Below, one piece after another: positions 28,174 to 38,382 of a DNA stretch of 64,000 nt. A program made the translations under genes and the position numbers. The notes beneath the pieces are model-generated. The model saw nothing but the letters and a program-made list of their open reading frames with translations, had not been told where the DNA came from and ran no database searches. This stretch comes from an uncultured marine group I thaumarchaeote (lineage in GTDB: Archaea > Thermoproteota > Nitrososphaeria > Nitrososphaerales > Nitrosopumilaceae): NCBI GenBank assembly GCA_902566725.1, contig CACFJZ010000001.1, positions 1 through 64,000 on the forward strand, given 5' to 3'. Each line of letters starts with the position of its first letter. The first letter of the stretch is position 1.

Positions 28174-29310
28174 ATGAAAATCACAGTATCTGTAATCAAA
28201 GCAGATGTTGGAGGTATTGGCGGACATACCAGACCAAGTGACAACTTGATTCAGGCTGTAAGAGATACAGTGAATGCTTCATCAGATTTGCTAATTGATC
28301 ATTACATCGGGTACTGTGGAGATGATGTTCATATTGTAATGAGTCATACTCATGGAGTAGATAATGAAAAAATTCACAAGTTAGCATGGGATGCATTTGA
28401 AGCTGGTACCGCAGTTGCAAAAAAAGAAGGATTGTATGGAGCAGGTCAGGATTTACTAAAAGATTCATTTTCAGGAAATGTTAAAGGAATGGGACCAGGA
28501 GTTGCAGAATTAGAATTTGAAGAAAGACCAAACGAAGCATTCACAGTTTTTGCTGCAGATAAGACAGAGCCAGGATGTTTCAACTATCCAATGTACAGAT
28601 TATTTGTTGATGCACTAAGTAATACAGGATTAATTGTAAACAAATCACTTGCAAAAGGTGTAGACTTTCACATCATGGATGTAGAAGATGCTACAATTGC
28701 AAAATTATCATTGTGGGAAGATAAGCCAGCATTAGAGGCTGCATTGATGTATCCAGGAAGATACGTCATCTCATCAATTACAACAAAAGATGGAGAACCA
28801 ATAATGGATGCATCAACTGATAGATTACATAACATTGCAGGAACATATGTTGGTAAAGATGATCCAGTATGTATTGTAAGAACACAAAAAATGTTCCCAG
28901 CAACAGAAGAAGCAGGAAGTGTATTCAACAATCCACACTATGTAGCAGGAAACACAAGAGGTAGTCACAACATGCCATTAATGCCAGTAAAGTTAAACTC
29001 TGCAGCAACAATCAATTTCTGTATTCCAATTGTAGAGTCATTAGTATTCAGTATGCACGATGGAAAGTTTACAGGACCATTTGATGGATTCTCAACTCCA
29101 GATTGGGATTACATTAGAGAGCAAGCAACTAAGAAAGCAATTGCAATTAGAAGTCAAGGATTCATTCATCCAGCAACATTAGTTCCAGATGAATTAGAAT
29201 ATGCAGAAGGATACAAAGATGTGATGAAAGTACTAAAAGAAAAAATGGTTCCAATGGATTCAAAATCAGACACTAGTGAAAGAAAAGAAAATTACGAAGA
29301 TCCAGACTAA
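28174..29310 (+). CDS. fbp: Fructose-1,6-bisphosphate aldolase/phosphatase (archaeal bifunctional type)
   Basis: MKITVSVIKADVGGIGGHTRPSD... characteristic N-terminus. Confidence 0.95.
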   Translation: MKITVSVIKADVGGIGGHTRPSDNLIQAVRDTVNASSDLLIDHYIGYCGDDVHIVMSHTHGVDNEKIHKLAWDAFEAGTAVAKKEGLYGAGQDLLKDSFSGNVKGMGPGVAELEFEERPNEAFTVFAADKTEPGCFNYPMYRLFVDALSNTGLIVNKSLAKGVDFHIMDVEDATIAKLSLWEDKPALEAALMYPGRYVISSITTKDGEPIMDASTDRLHNIAGTYVGKDDPVCIVRTQKMFPATEEAGSVFNNPHYVAGNTRGSHNMPLMPVKLNSAATINFCIPIVESLVFSMHDGKFTGPFDGFSTPDWDYIREQATKKAIAIRSQGFIHPATLVPDELEYAEGYKDVMKVLKEKMVPMDSKSDTSERKENYEDPD

Positions 29311-29364
29311 AGATCTAAGATATTTTAAGCAAAGATTAAATCAATTGTTATCGTATAGAATGTA

Positions 29365-29793
29365 ATGATTTCAAAGTATGAATTTCAATTCTCATTTTTA
29401 TCTCATAGCGTAGTCAAGGTTGCAATGACTGTTGCAGCAGTATTGACATTTTCGCATATCGTTGTTCAATTATTTGGACAAACAATTCCAGACCTCTTTT
29501 GGCCAGTATTCAAAGACATAGGAGCAGGATTTATCATCGTCACTGCATTTGCATTTGCAGTTGCATGGTTCCTTAAAGCAAGACCACATAATAGACCAAA
29601 GCATTACAGTATAGTTGTATTTGATGTAGATGGAAGAGAAACAACCCTACCTGGACTAAGAACAGATTTTAGAAATCACGATGTTGCATGGAGTTTCATG
29701 AAACAATACAAGGAATCATACCCATTGTACAACTTCGCATTAGTCTCAGATTTGAAAAAAAATCGAAAAAAAGTTATGTTCAGATACATCTAG
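29365..29793 (+). CDS. Hypothetical membrane protein
   Basis: Two predicted TM segments. Confidence 0.65.
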   Translation: MISKYEFQFSFLSHSVVKVAMTVAAVLTFSHIVVQLFGQTIPDLFWPVFKDIGAGFIIVTAFAFAVAWFLKARPHNRPKHYSIVVFDVDGRETTLPGLRTDFRNHDVAWSFMKQYKESYPLYNFALVSDLKKNRKKVMFRYI

Positions 29794-29836
29794 AACAAAG
29801 CATTAATCAAATAAAAGAACTATTTTACAATATTAC

Positions 29837-31594
29837 ATGAAATTTTCAATTATTTCTGATGCATTACAGAAGATGGAGGAAACAAGTAAGCGTTTAGAAC
29901 TTACAGACATTCTTGTGAAACTAATACAAGAAATTCCAGAGGATGTAATTTCTAAAGCAATTTATCTTATTCAAGGAAAATTAAGACCAAATTTTGAAGG
30001 AGTTGAATTAGGAATTGCAGAAAAATTAGTGATGAGAGCAATGTCAAAATCATCAGGAATACCTTTGAAAAATATCGAACAAGATTATAACAAAGGAGGA
30101 GATCTTGGCCAAACAGCAGAGAATATTTTGCAAGAAAAAATTCAAACAACTTTTACATCAGAGACAATAACGTTAGAGAAAGTTTACGAAACATTATTCA
30201 AAATTGCAAAATTAGAAGGAAAAGGCTCACAAGAAATGAAGATGAGATATGTTTCAAGCATGTTAAATGATGCAACTCCACAAGAAGCAAAATTTATTCT
30301 AAAAATTTTGCTAGGCACATTACGTCTAGGAATTGCAGAGAATACAGTAATGGATGCACTTGCAATTGCATTTACAGGAAAAAAAGAAAATAGAGAAGTA
30401 ATTGAAAATGCGTATAATGTTTCAAGTGATTTAGGAAAAGTTGCAGAAGTTCTTTCAGTTGACGGGATAGAACAAATTAAGAAATTTCAAATAAAATTAT
30501 TCAGTCCAATTAGACCAATGTTAGCAGACAGAATTAAAAGTGAAGAAGATACTGTAAAGAAATTTCAAGAAGAGTTTGCTGCAGAGTTCAAACTAGATGG
30601 AGAACGGGCACAGATTCATAAGCAGAAAGATAGAATAATGATTTTTTCAAGAAGTTTAGAAAACATTACATCATATTATCCAGATATTGTTGAGAAAATT
30701 TCAGAGAGAATTGTAGCAGAGAATGTAATTTTGGAAGCAGAAGTAGTTGCAATGAATTCTAATTCAGGTGATTTTTTACCATTTCAGGAATTAATGCATA
30801 GAAGAAGGAAGTATGAAATCGAAGATGCAGTTACAAAATATCCTATCACAGTTAATTTCTTCGACGTACTTTTTTCTGATGAGAAAAATTGCATGGATAT
30901 GAAATATTTAGAAAGACGGAAATTATTAGAGAAAATCATTAAACAAGATAATTTTGCAAGATTAATTCCAATGTCAATAATAGAAAGTGAAGAACAGATT
31001 CTGGAAGTTTTGGAGAATTCAATTAATTCCGGATGTGAGGGGTTGATGTTGAAACATCTTGATTCAACATATAGAGCAGGGATAAGAGGAAGTAATTGGC
31101 TTAAACTAAAGAGAGAATATCAAAATGAGTTAGGAGATAGCTTAGATTTAGTAGTAGTTGGTGCATTTTTTGGAAAAGGAAGACGAACTGGCAAGTATGG
31201 AACACTTTTGCTTGCAACATATAATGACGAAGAAGATACTTTTCCAAGTATTTGTAAAGTGGGCACAGGTTTTACAGATGAGAGTTTGGATCAATTATAC
31301 CAAATTTTATCACCAAAAGTAACACTAAAGAAAAATCCAAGAATTGTAAGTGAAATGGAAGCAGATGTATGGTTTGAACCAGAATTGGTTATAGAAATAG
31401 TTGCATCAGAGATAACTCAAAGTCCAATTCATAAAACAGCATTAGATAAAATCAAAGAGAATGCAGGACTAGCATTGAGATTTCCAAAATTTACAGGAAA
31501 GATTAGAACTGAGAAGAATTCCGAAGATGCATCTACAGATGAAGAAGTGATAGCATTATTCAAAGTCCAAAAAAAGACCTCGAATCAAGACTAG
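29837..31594 (+). CDS. lig: ATP-dependent DNA ligase
   Basis: FKLDGERAQIHK adenylation motif (KxDGxR); GCEGLMLKHLDSTYRAG; WLKLKREY. Confidence 0.97.
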   Translation: MKFSIISDALQKMEETSKRLELTDILVKLIQEIPEDVISKAIYLIQGKLRPNFEGVELGIAEKLVMRAMSKSSGIPLKNIEQDYNKGGDLGQTAENILQEKIQTTFTSETITLEKVYETLFKIAKLEGKGSQEMKMRYVSSMLNDATPQEAKFILKILLGTLRLGIAENTVMDALAIAFTGKKENREVIENAYNVSSDLGKVAEVLSVDGIEQIKKFQIKLFSPIRPMLADRIKSEEDTVKKFQEEFAAEFKLDGERAQIHKQKDRIMIFSRSLENITSYYPDIVEKISERIVAENVILEAEVVAMNSNSGDFLPFQELMHRRRKYEIEDAVTKYPITVNFFDVLFSDEKNCMDMKYLERRKLLEKIIKQDNFARLIPMSIIESEEQILEVLENSINSGCEGLMLKHLDSTYRAGIRGSNWLKLKREYQNELGDSLDLVVVGAFFGKGRRTGKYGTLLLATYNDEEDTFPSICKVGTGFTDESLDQLYQILSPKVTLKKNPRIVSEMEADVWFEPELVIEIVASEITQSPIHKTALDKIKENAGLALRFPKFTGKIRTEKNSEDASTDEEVIALFKVQKKTSNQD

Positions 31595-31651
31595 TTTAAA
31601 TTGAAATTAACCAAGCCTTAATATTCAGTCTGAATAGTAATAAAATTCGTT

Positions 31652-32302
31652 ATGTATAGTGGGGAATTAGAAGTACAAGCAAAGCGAAAAGCAGTTGCGG
31701 TACTACAAGATGAGATTAATAGAATTTTAAACGCAGGAAGAAGCCTTTCCCAATTACCAGAATTAATAGTAAAAAAAGACAAAGTAGGAATCAAGGATGC
31801 AATGGAACAGATCACTTCTTTAGAAGAAGAAGTAGAAAGTTTACGTAGAAAAATTACCAGAGATGTAGCTGACGTAGGAGGTCTTATCCTCAATCGAGAG
31901 AATTTACTAAACACTGCATATACAATGGATGAAATTGCAGGATATATCACAGGAATTGCTTTCAAATTATCAAACATTAAAGCAACTACTCTAAAATCCT
32001 CAAAATTAGATAAGGATCTAACAGAATTAATCGAATTAGTTGTAGATGAGATTTACAAATTAAATGAAATTATCAGAAGTCTAAATTCAGATTCTGCAAA
32101 ATCTATTGAATTAGCACAGGATACTCAAAAATTAGAAAGAGAAATCGATATCAAATATCGAAAGATGGTATTGAAAGCACTTGAGATTTCAACTACAAGT
32201 GAAATGCTATTGATGAAAGATACCATAGAAGGAATTGAAGAGATGGCAGACAAGTGTCAAGAAGTTTCAGATTCATTCATTCTTTTGGCATTGAGTTTAT
32301 AA
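31652..32302 (+). CDS. DUF47/PhoU-like phosphate transport regulator
   Basis: All-helical PhoU-like protein; MEQITSLEEEVESLRRKITRD. Confidence 0.75.
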   Translation: MYSGELEVQAKRKAVAVLQDEINRILNAGRSLSQLPELIVKKDKVGIKDAMEQITSLEEEVESLRRKITRDVADVGGLILNRENLLNTAYTMDEIAGYITGIAFKLSNIKATTLKSSKLDKDLTELIELVVDEIYKLNEIIRSLNSDSAKSIELAQDTQKLEREIDIKYRKMVLKALEISTTSEMLLMKDTIEGIEEMADKCQEVSDSFILLALSL

Positions 32303-32841
32303 TTTTGAAAACAGAATTATTAGAAAATCGTTTGATTGTATGGAATACAGATGATTCTAAAAAATTATTTAGTGAAGGATATTATGGAAAACCAATCGGC
32401 ATTCCAAAACCAAAATTAAATGAAATCAATGTTCCATTAGTATTAGATTTGATTGAAGGGTATTATTTAATGACAAAATCTAAAATTCAGATTTATAAAA
32501 ATAAAAAGAAAGTTACTTTAAAGAAAATGTTTCAGATATGCTTAGAACAGCATCATAATTTTGAAAAAAAATTTCAAGTTTACAAAGATTTTCGGGATAA
32601 AGGATATGTTGTTAATCCAGGAATAAAATTTGGATGTGATTTTGCAGTTTATGAAAAAGGTCCAGGCATTGATCATGCTCCATTTTTAGTACAAGTGTAC
32701 AATAGAAATGAAAACATGACGTCAACAGACATTGTGTTGGCAGGAAGATTGGCTACAAGTGTTAAAAAACAGTTTATTTTAGCTATACCAACTGGAAAAG
32801 AAAAAGTAGAGTATTTGGCGCTTGATTGGTGGAAAGCCTAG
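32254..32841 (+). CDS. endA: tRNA-splicing endonuclease (start likely downstream near 32302-32310)
   Basis: DKGYVVNPGIKFGCDFAVYEKGPGIDHAPFLVQV...RLATSVKKQFILAI; Tyr/His/Lys triad context present. Confidence 0.92.
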   Translation: MSRSFRFIHSFGIEFIILKTELLENRLIVWNTDDSKKLFSEGYYGKPIGIPKPKLNEINVPLVLDLIEGYYLMTKSKIQIYKNKKKVTLKKMFQICLEQHHNFEKKFQVYKDFRDKGYVVNPGIKFGCDFAVYEKGPGIDHAPFLVQVYNRNENMTSTDIVLAGRLATSVKKQFILAIPTGKEKVEYLALDWWKA

Positions 32842-33209
32842 AAAGTTTTGATGTGGCCAGCTATTTTATCAAATATTTCAAATTGTTCTTTTGATACCTT
32901 GAAATCAAAGCTGTTTTTCCATTTACCATAAATTCTGACACCTTTTGTGGTAGGATCAATCGTGATGGTGGCATCGTCAACAGATTGTTGTGCAATGAGT
33001 TCGTTTAATACAGAATCATCATTTAGAGTATCTGCAATTTTGCCTCCTTGCCATTCAACTTTTGTTACTTTTTTTGAACGAAAATGTCCCGAAGTTGTTA
33101 AAACAGTTCTTGCAGTATAATCAATAGGAACGTCAGTTTGTTTTCTTACAATGAAATGAGCCTGATAGCGGTCTTGTGCGCCCCATGGAAGTGGATTTGG
33201 ATCTTGCAT
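32838..33209 (-). CDS. Hypothetical protein
   Basis: 123-aa ORF. Confidence 0.65.
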   Translation of the reverse strand: MQDPNPLPWGAQDRYQAHFIVRKQTDVPIDYTARTVLTTSGHFRSKKVTKVEWQGGKIADTLNDDSVLNELIAQQSVDDATITIDPTTKGVRIYGKWKNSFDFKVSKEQFEIFDKIAGHIKTF

Positions 33210-33211
33210 GA

Positions 33212-33448
33212 TTATCCCTTTTGAATTATCTGTATGACATCAATGTTTGTGCCATTGACATCAAGACAGCCCTTATTTGTAACCATTCGAGTAGTTTGTG
33301 AAAATACTCTACTGTAATAATCATCATGTTCAACATCATCAGTTGCAATTTCTTTAGGAGTAGAATCTATTGCGATCTCTTTTAGCATATCAGAAAATTT
33401 CTCAGGTTCTGATTTTATAACAAATGTTTCGGGTTCTGAGTCATGCAT
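33212..33448 (-). CDS. Hypothetical protein
   Basis: 78-aa ORF immediately upstream of and codirectional with the previous one. Confidence 0.6.
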   Translation of the reverse strand: MHDSEPETFVIKSEPEKFSDMLKEIAIDSTPKEIATDDVEHDDYYSRVFSQTTRMVTNKGCLDVNGTNIDVIQIIQKG

Positions 33449-33535
33449 TAGCTATCTTCAAGACTACCCTCAAATAAACATAATTCTCTAGTGGTAAGCA
33501 ATTAATATTGCAAATCAATCAAAATTTTTGTCAGA

Positions 33536-35284
33536 TTGAAATTTGAAAATAAAGTTGTGCTAATCACAGGAAGTGGAACGGGCATAGGAATGACGGTGGC
33601 CAAGAAATTTGTGGGAGAGGGGGCTAGCGTGATCATTCTAGGAAGACGTAGAGAGCCACTCGAAGATACATCAAAAATGCTTGAAGAAATTATTAACGAA
33701 AAGAAGTCAAATGGATTTGTAAAAATATTCTCAGGAGTAGATGTGAGTGATGAAAATGCCGTTACAGAAATGTTTGAGACGCTAAAAAATGAGGGCGTAA
33801 ACGTTGACGTAGTAGTAAATAATGCAGGAGTTTCAGGTCCTGTCACTTGCTTTTCACATGCACCATTAGACGATTTCAGAAGTACAGTAGACATTCACCT
33901 TACAGGAACATTTTGGACATCAGTTCAAGCACTAAAAGTTATGAAAGAAGGAGCAAAAATAATTACAATATCAACATTCTTTGCAGAAGAAAGACCACTT
34001 GAGCAAAGACCGTATAGATTCAGAGGACCATACACAGCATCACAAGGTGCAAAGAACAGATTAGTTGAAGCAATGTCTTGGGAGCTAACTGAAAAAGGAA
34101 TAGTGTCTATCGGAACAAATCCAGGACCAGTACATTCGGATAGAATTTACAAGACAGTATATCCAAAAGCAGCATCAGAATTCCTAAGAGTTAGTGGTTT
34201 TGAAGATTTAGTACCAGCAGAAGTCGAAGCGGCAAACAAAGAGATTGTAGGATTATTAGGAGAAGATGATGAGACAATTAAAAATGGAATTAAAGCTGCT
34301 GCAGAAAAATTAGGAAAAAAAGAAGAGACATTTACAAATTTGTTAAACAAGGTTCAAAGTATTGCAGAAAAGATTCAAAAGAATACATCAACAATGATTG
34401 CAGATCAACAATTCTTGTCACAAGATCAAGTGGCAACCACAGTGCTAACCCTTGCAGATGATGATCAGGCAAAAATTCTAAATGGAAAAATTATTCCGGG
34501 AGATAGAGTATTTTATCCAGTAAGATCACACATTACATCAATTCCCGAGACTGTAAAACAATTTGATTATTCATCAAAGATTGCCGTTTTAACAATTGAT
34601 GCTACTGACGAAGAAGATGCAAAGAAAGCTGAAGAAATAGCCAACAACGTTCAAGCAAATGGTGGACAAGCAATTTGTTTTATTTCAGACAAATGTTCAA
34701 AAGAAATTCAAGAGTCATTAGGAAATAAATTCCATTCACATGTAATTGACTTTTCAAACAATGAAGAAATTACAAAATGGTTTAACACTGCAAAATCAAA
34801 AGGAGATATCGAGGTGTTTATTCACATTACAGGAAAAGTTCCATCAATTACAAAATTAACAGAATTGTCCAGAAGTGAGTGGGACGAATTAACAAACAAA
34901 TTCATTAACATTCCAGCTACGGTTAGTCAAAACGCAATGGGCGTTTTTGTACCTAACGGTTCAGAAGACCCACGACTTTTCAAGGAGGCTAAAGGACGTA
35001 TTGTTATAATTGGTCCAGACCTACCATATGGAAAAAAGATTGGAGGAAACGAGAGAGCAAAAATTGAGGTTTTCAGAGGCGCATTAAGACCATTTGCAAC
35101 AACAATTAATCAAGAATTAAGTGACGTATTGAAATCAAATGTTAGAGCATTCCTAGTGTTAGCAGGAACCGTTGATGGAAAAGAACCAAACAATGCAAGA
35201 ATTACAGATGCGGTTAACTATTTGATATCTGAAGATTCAAAATCAAGCGCAGAAGTAATTTTCTGTCCAGATGAATCAAGATAA
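33536..35284 (+). CDS. Tandem short-chain dehydrogenase/reductase (Chloroflexus MCR-half-like architecture)
   Basis: VLITGSGTGIGMTVAKKFVGEGASVIILGRR; NNAGVSG; GPVHSDRI; followed by a second degenerate Rossmann-like domain (KIAVLTIDATDEEDAKKAEEIANN...GRIVIIGPDLPYG). TTG start. Confidence 0.82.
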   Translation: MKFENKVVLITGSGTGIGMTVAKKFVGEGASVIILGRRREPLEDTSKMLEEIINEKKSNGFVKIFSGVDVSDENAVTEMFETLKNEGVNVDVVVNNAGVSGPVTCFSHAPLDDFRSTVDIHLTGTFWTSVQALKVMKEGAKIITISTFFAEERPLEQRPYRFRGPYTASQGAKNRLVEAMSWELTEKGIVSIGTNPGPVHSDRIYKTVYPKAASEFLRVSGFEDLVPAEVEAANKEIVGLLGEDDETIKNGIKAAAEKLGKKEETFTNLLNKVQSIAEKIQKNTSTMIADQQFLSQDQVATTVLTLADDDQAKILNGKIIPGDRVFYPVRSHITSIPETVKQFDYSSKIAVLTIDATDEEDAKKAEEIANNVQANGGQAICFISDKCSKEIQESLGNKFHSHVIDFSNNEEITKWFNTAKSKGDIEVFIHITGKVPSITKLTELSRSEWDELTNKFINIPATVSQNAMGVFVPNGSEDPRLFKEAKGRIVIIGPDLPYGKKIGGNERAKIEVFRGALRPFATTINQELSDVLKSNVRAFLVLAGTVDGKEPNNARITDAVNYLISEDSKSSAEVIFCPDESR

Positions 35285-35287
35285 AAG

Positions 35288-35749
35288 ATGGAAAAATTTA
35301 CAACCTTAAAAATTGGAGATTCGTTTGTTTCTACCACAAGTATATCAAAAAAAGAATTAGACGAATATCTTGGTTTTTCCAGGATAAAAAATGCCATGTT
35401 TGAGATAGATTCAGGAAAAGACGATGACAGAGTGATTTCAGGAAGAGCAATAATTTCAAGAATGGAAGGAGAGTTTACAAGATTAAGGCAGATTTATGGA
35501 AATTATATTGTACTTTATGGAATAGATGGAGATTCAGAATGGAAAAATAGACAAACACGCTTTTTGAGACCGCTTTACACTGATCAAGTGATTCGGTTAA
35601 AATTTACAATTTCAGATAAGAGAGACATTGATGACGAATATGGTTTGATTAGTGTCGATTTTGAAGCTACTTTTGAAGATGGAGACTTGGTTCTAACATC
35701 AAAGAAAAATCTCTACAGAATTAAAAAAGAACCCCCATCGAATCGATAA
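35288..35749 (+). CDS. Possible MaoC-like hot-dog fold protein
   Basis: LKIGDSFVSTTSISKKELDEYLGFSR...RFLRPLYTDQVIRLKFTISDKR...VDFEATFEDGDLVLTSKKNLY resembles hot-dog dehydratases without an obvious catalytic D/H pair. Confidence 0.5.
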   Translation: MEKFTTLKIGDSFVSTTSISKKELDEYLGFSRIKNAMFEIDSGKDDDRVISGRAIISRMEGEFTRLRQIYGNYIVLYGIDGDSEWKNRQTRFLRPLYTDQVIRLKFTISDKRDIDDEYGLISVDFEATFEDGDLVLTSKKNLYRIKKEPPSNR

Positions 35750-36479
35750 TTAATTTTACAGCAGCAGCTAAGAGAACAATAGTAACAAGAATCTTTAATT
35801 TTCGTTCTTTGATTTCCAAAGAGAGTCTGGCCCCAAGAATTCCTCCACAAAATGCACCAATTGCTAAGAAAAATGCCTGTAAGTAATCAGGATGACCTAA
35901 TGCAGAGTGAACTAAAAGACCACTTAATGATGCAAACATCAAGATTAACTGTGCAGTAGGCGCAGCTCTTCTCATTGGAATTCCGATTCCAATAACCATC
36001 AAGGGAACAAAGACAATCCCTCCTCCAATTCCAAATAAACTCGAGATGATTCCTGCAAAGAAACTTGCCCCTGCAGAGAAGATCATCATCAACGCGGTTT
36101 TGTTGTAAGGTTTTTCATCTACAGTTCGTTTAAGAAAAATGTATACCGCAGATGCTATCAAAACAAGTGCAAATAAGATTTGAAATGCAGAAGGAGTCAT
36201 AGTATCAGATATGAATGCACCTAAAATTGTACCAGGAATACACATCAATCCAAGTTTTATTCCAATTCCAAATTCAACACGTTTTTGACGTGCATAAGAG
36301 ATAGTTGATGCTACAGAATTACTAAAAGCCGCAAAAAGACTATTACTTGCAGCTAATGCAGGAGGAAACCCAGCAAATGTCATTGCAGGTACTGCAATTA
36401 TTCCACCACCTAATCCTACAATAGAACCCAACACGCCTGCTGCAAATCCAAGTGGTATCAACCATAAATTCTCGTACAT
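35721..36479 (-). CDS. TauE/SafE family sulfite/anion exporter
   Basis: GFAAGVLGSIVGLGGGIIAVPAM and internal repeat GIISSLFGIGGGIVFVPLMV. Confidence 0.92.
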   Translation of the reverse strand: MYENLWLIPLGFAAGVLGSIVGLGGGIIAVPAMTFAGFPPALAASNSLFAAFSNSVASTISYARQKRVEFGIGIKLGLMCIPGTILGAFISDTMTPSAFQILFALVLIASAVYIFLKRTVDEKPYNKTALMMIFSAGASFFAGIISSLFGIGGGIVFVPLMVIGIGIPMRRAAPTAQLILMFASLSGLLVHSALGHPDYLQAFFLAIGAFCGGILGARLSLEIKERKLKILVTIVLLAAAVKLIIDSMGVLF

Positions 36480-36558
36480 TGTAAGTTAGGACAGAAGATC
36501 ATGAGGTATATTAGATTTTAGAAAAAAAATTTAACTGTAATGACAACGTATTGGTACC

Positions 36559-36801
36559 ATGTCTCAAGCATTTGTTTTGATAAACTGTGAATTAGGCTCA
36601 GAAGAGCACATAATTGAAGAGTTAAAGACACTTTCAGATGTAAAAAGTGTGCAAGGAACATTCGGAGCATATGATATCATTGTCGAGATAGCATCAGAAT
36701 CAGTTGAGCAAATTAGAGAGACAATTACCTGGAAAATTCGTAAAATTGAGAAAATCCGTTCTACATTAACACTTACAAAAGTTGAAGGTCAAGGAGAATA
36801 A
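36559..36801 (+). CDS. Stand-alone Lrp/AsnC RAM (ligand-binding) domain protein
   Basis: AFVLINCELGSEEHIIEELKTLSDVKSVQGTFGAYDIIVEI. Confidence 0.92.
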   Translation: MSQAFVLINCELGSEEHIIEELKTLSDVKSVQGTFGAYDIIVEIASESVEQIRETITWKIRKIEKIRSTLTLTKVEGQGE

Positions 36802-36803
36802 TC

Positions 36804-37628
36804 TCATTCAGTAGATATGTAGAACACTACACTAACGTTAGTTGTTATCTCTTCATCACCAGACATTATTGGGGCAGATTTCATAGATGCGTCCATGGCC
36901 ATTCCATCAAATGAAGATCTCATAGGACTATCATAGTAAGGCATTACACTGTCATGGATTATTACAGATTTTACTCCAACAATTTTTTGTTTTAATGGAA
37001 CCAGTGCTTTTTCTGCTTTTTGTGTTGCATCAGTAATTGCATTAGCAATTAGATCATCACTAATTTTTTGAGATTTTTCAGGGGATAATTGAAATGATAT
37101 ATTGTCAACTCGATTTGCACCCGATGATACAGCTGCATCAATAATGTTTCCAGCTGAATCAATCTTTTCAGTTTGAATGGAAAGAATGTTTGATACACGA
37201 TAACCAATTAGAATTTGTTTATCTTTTGAATCTGAAAAATCATATAACGGATAGATTCTAAAATTTGATGTTTGTATATCGTCTTCAGATATTCCAGAAC
37301 TTGTTAATGATGAGATAACAGAATTCAGTGAATTAGAGTTTTTAGATAAAGATTCATTTGCAGTCTTGGCTTCAGACTCAACACCAAGAACAACAATTAG
37401 AGTGTCAGGTTCAGATGATGTAGTTGCACTTCCAGTTACAGAGATAGTTTGTTCAGAAGGATCATATTTTTCCAACCAATGAGTAATCAATTCTTCAGAT
37501 ATTTCATAATCAATTTCTTGAGATTCTACTTGATTTTCAATTTGTGTTAAAGTAACAGCAAAGGCTAAAACAAATACAACACCAACTATTACAGCAATGT
37601 TGATACGAGTATCCATACAAACTGTCAA
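36804..37628 (-). CDS. SIMPL-domain (DUF541) membrane/secreted protein
   Basis: ISVTGSATTSSEPDTLIVVLGVE...; N-terminal TM. Confidence 0.88.
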   Translation of the reverse strand: MTVCMDTRINIAVIVGVVFVLAFAVTLTQIENQVESQEIDYEISEELITHWLEKYDPSEQTISVTGSATTSSEPDTLIVVLGVESEAKTANESLSKNSNSLNSVISSLTSSGISEDDIQTSNFRIYPLYDFSDSKDKQILIGYRVSNILSIQTEKIDSAGNIIDAAVSSGANRVDNISFQLSPEKSQKISDDLIANAITDATQKAEKALVPLKQKIVGVKSVIIHDSVMPYYDSPMRSSFDGMAMDASMKSAPIMSGDEEITTNVSVVFYISTE

Positions 37629-37670
37629 AAGAGATAGTATAAAAATTCACAAGTCAAATAGGGAATAGAG

Positions 37671-38378
37671 ATGAAAGATATACCATTACTTGATCCAGTT
37701 ACCGAGTTAAAGAAATTATTTGATGCAAAAAAATTTGACGCTGCAATTGAATTTTGTCAGAAATTATTAGAAAAAGACCCAAATGACCTAATTGCACTTC
37801 ACAATCTAAGTACCGCATATTATATCGTAGGCGCATATGAAGATTCAATCAAATGTTGTGATAAAGCATTAGAAAAAGACCCAAATGAAGAACATGCTGT
37901 GAAAAATAAAATGCTAGCATTAGAAAAGCTAGAGCTGCATGAGCAAGTTTTAGAATGCTGTGAAATCATATTATTAAAAAATGATAAAGATGTAGATGCA
38001 TTAGTTACAAAAGGAATTGCATTAAACAAGACAGGAAAACATGAGGATGCGTTAACATTATACGATTTAGCATTGGAATTAGACAAAACAAATGTTGATG
38101 CATTAATGAACATGGCAGTAACTTTGAGTTATCTAGGAAGATACCAAGATTCCATCCCATATTATGATACAGTTCAACAGATTATGCCAGATTTTTCCAG
38201 AGCTGCAGTTGAAAAATCAGAAGCATTCAAAGAACTTGGAAGAGATGATGATGCATTCTTGGCAGCACAAGGAGTACGATTACAAGACGCTGAAAAATTA
38301 AAACAAGATGCAAGAGAAAACAAGTATTCAGTTCAACACGCATTTCTTTTGAAGAGATATAATTCTGAGAAAAAATAA
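37671..38378 (+). CDS. TPR-repeat protein
   Basis: Multiple TPR units (ALHNLSTAYYIVGAYEDSIKCCDKALEKDP...). Confidence 0.9.
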   Translation: MKDIPLLDPVTELKKLFDAKKFDAAIEFCQKLLEKDPNDLIALHNLSTAYYIVGAYEDSIKCCDKALEKDPNEEHAVKNKMLALEKLELHEQVLECCEIILLKNDKDVDALVTKGIALNKTGKHEDALTLYDLALELDKTNVDALMNMAVTLSYLGRYQDSIPYYDTVQQIMPDFSRAAVEKSEAFKELGRDDDAFLAAQGVRLQDAEKLKQDARENKYSVQHAFLLKRYNSEKK

Positions 38379-38382
38379 CTAA

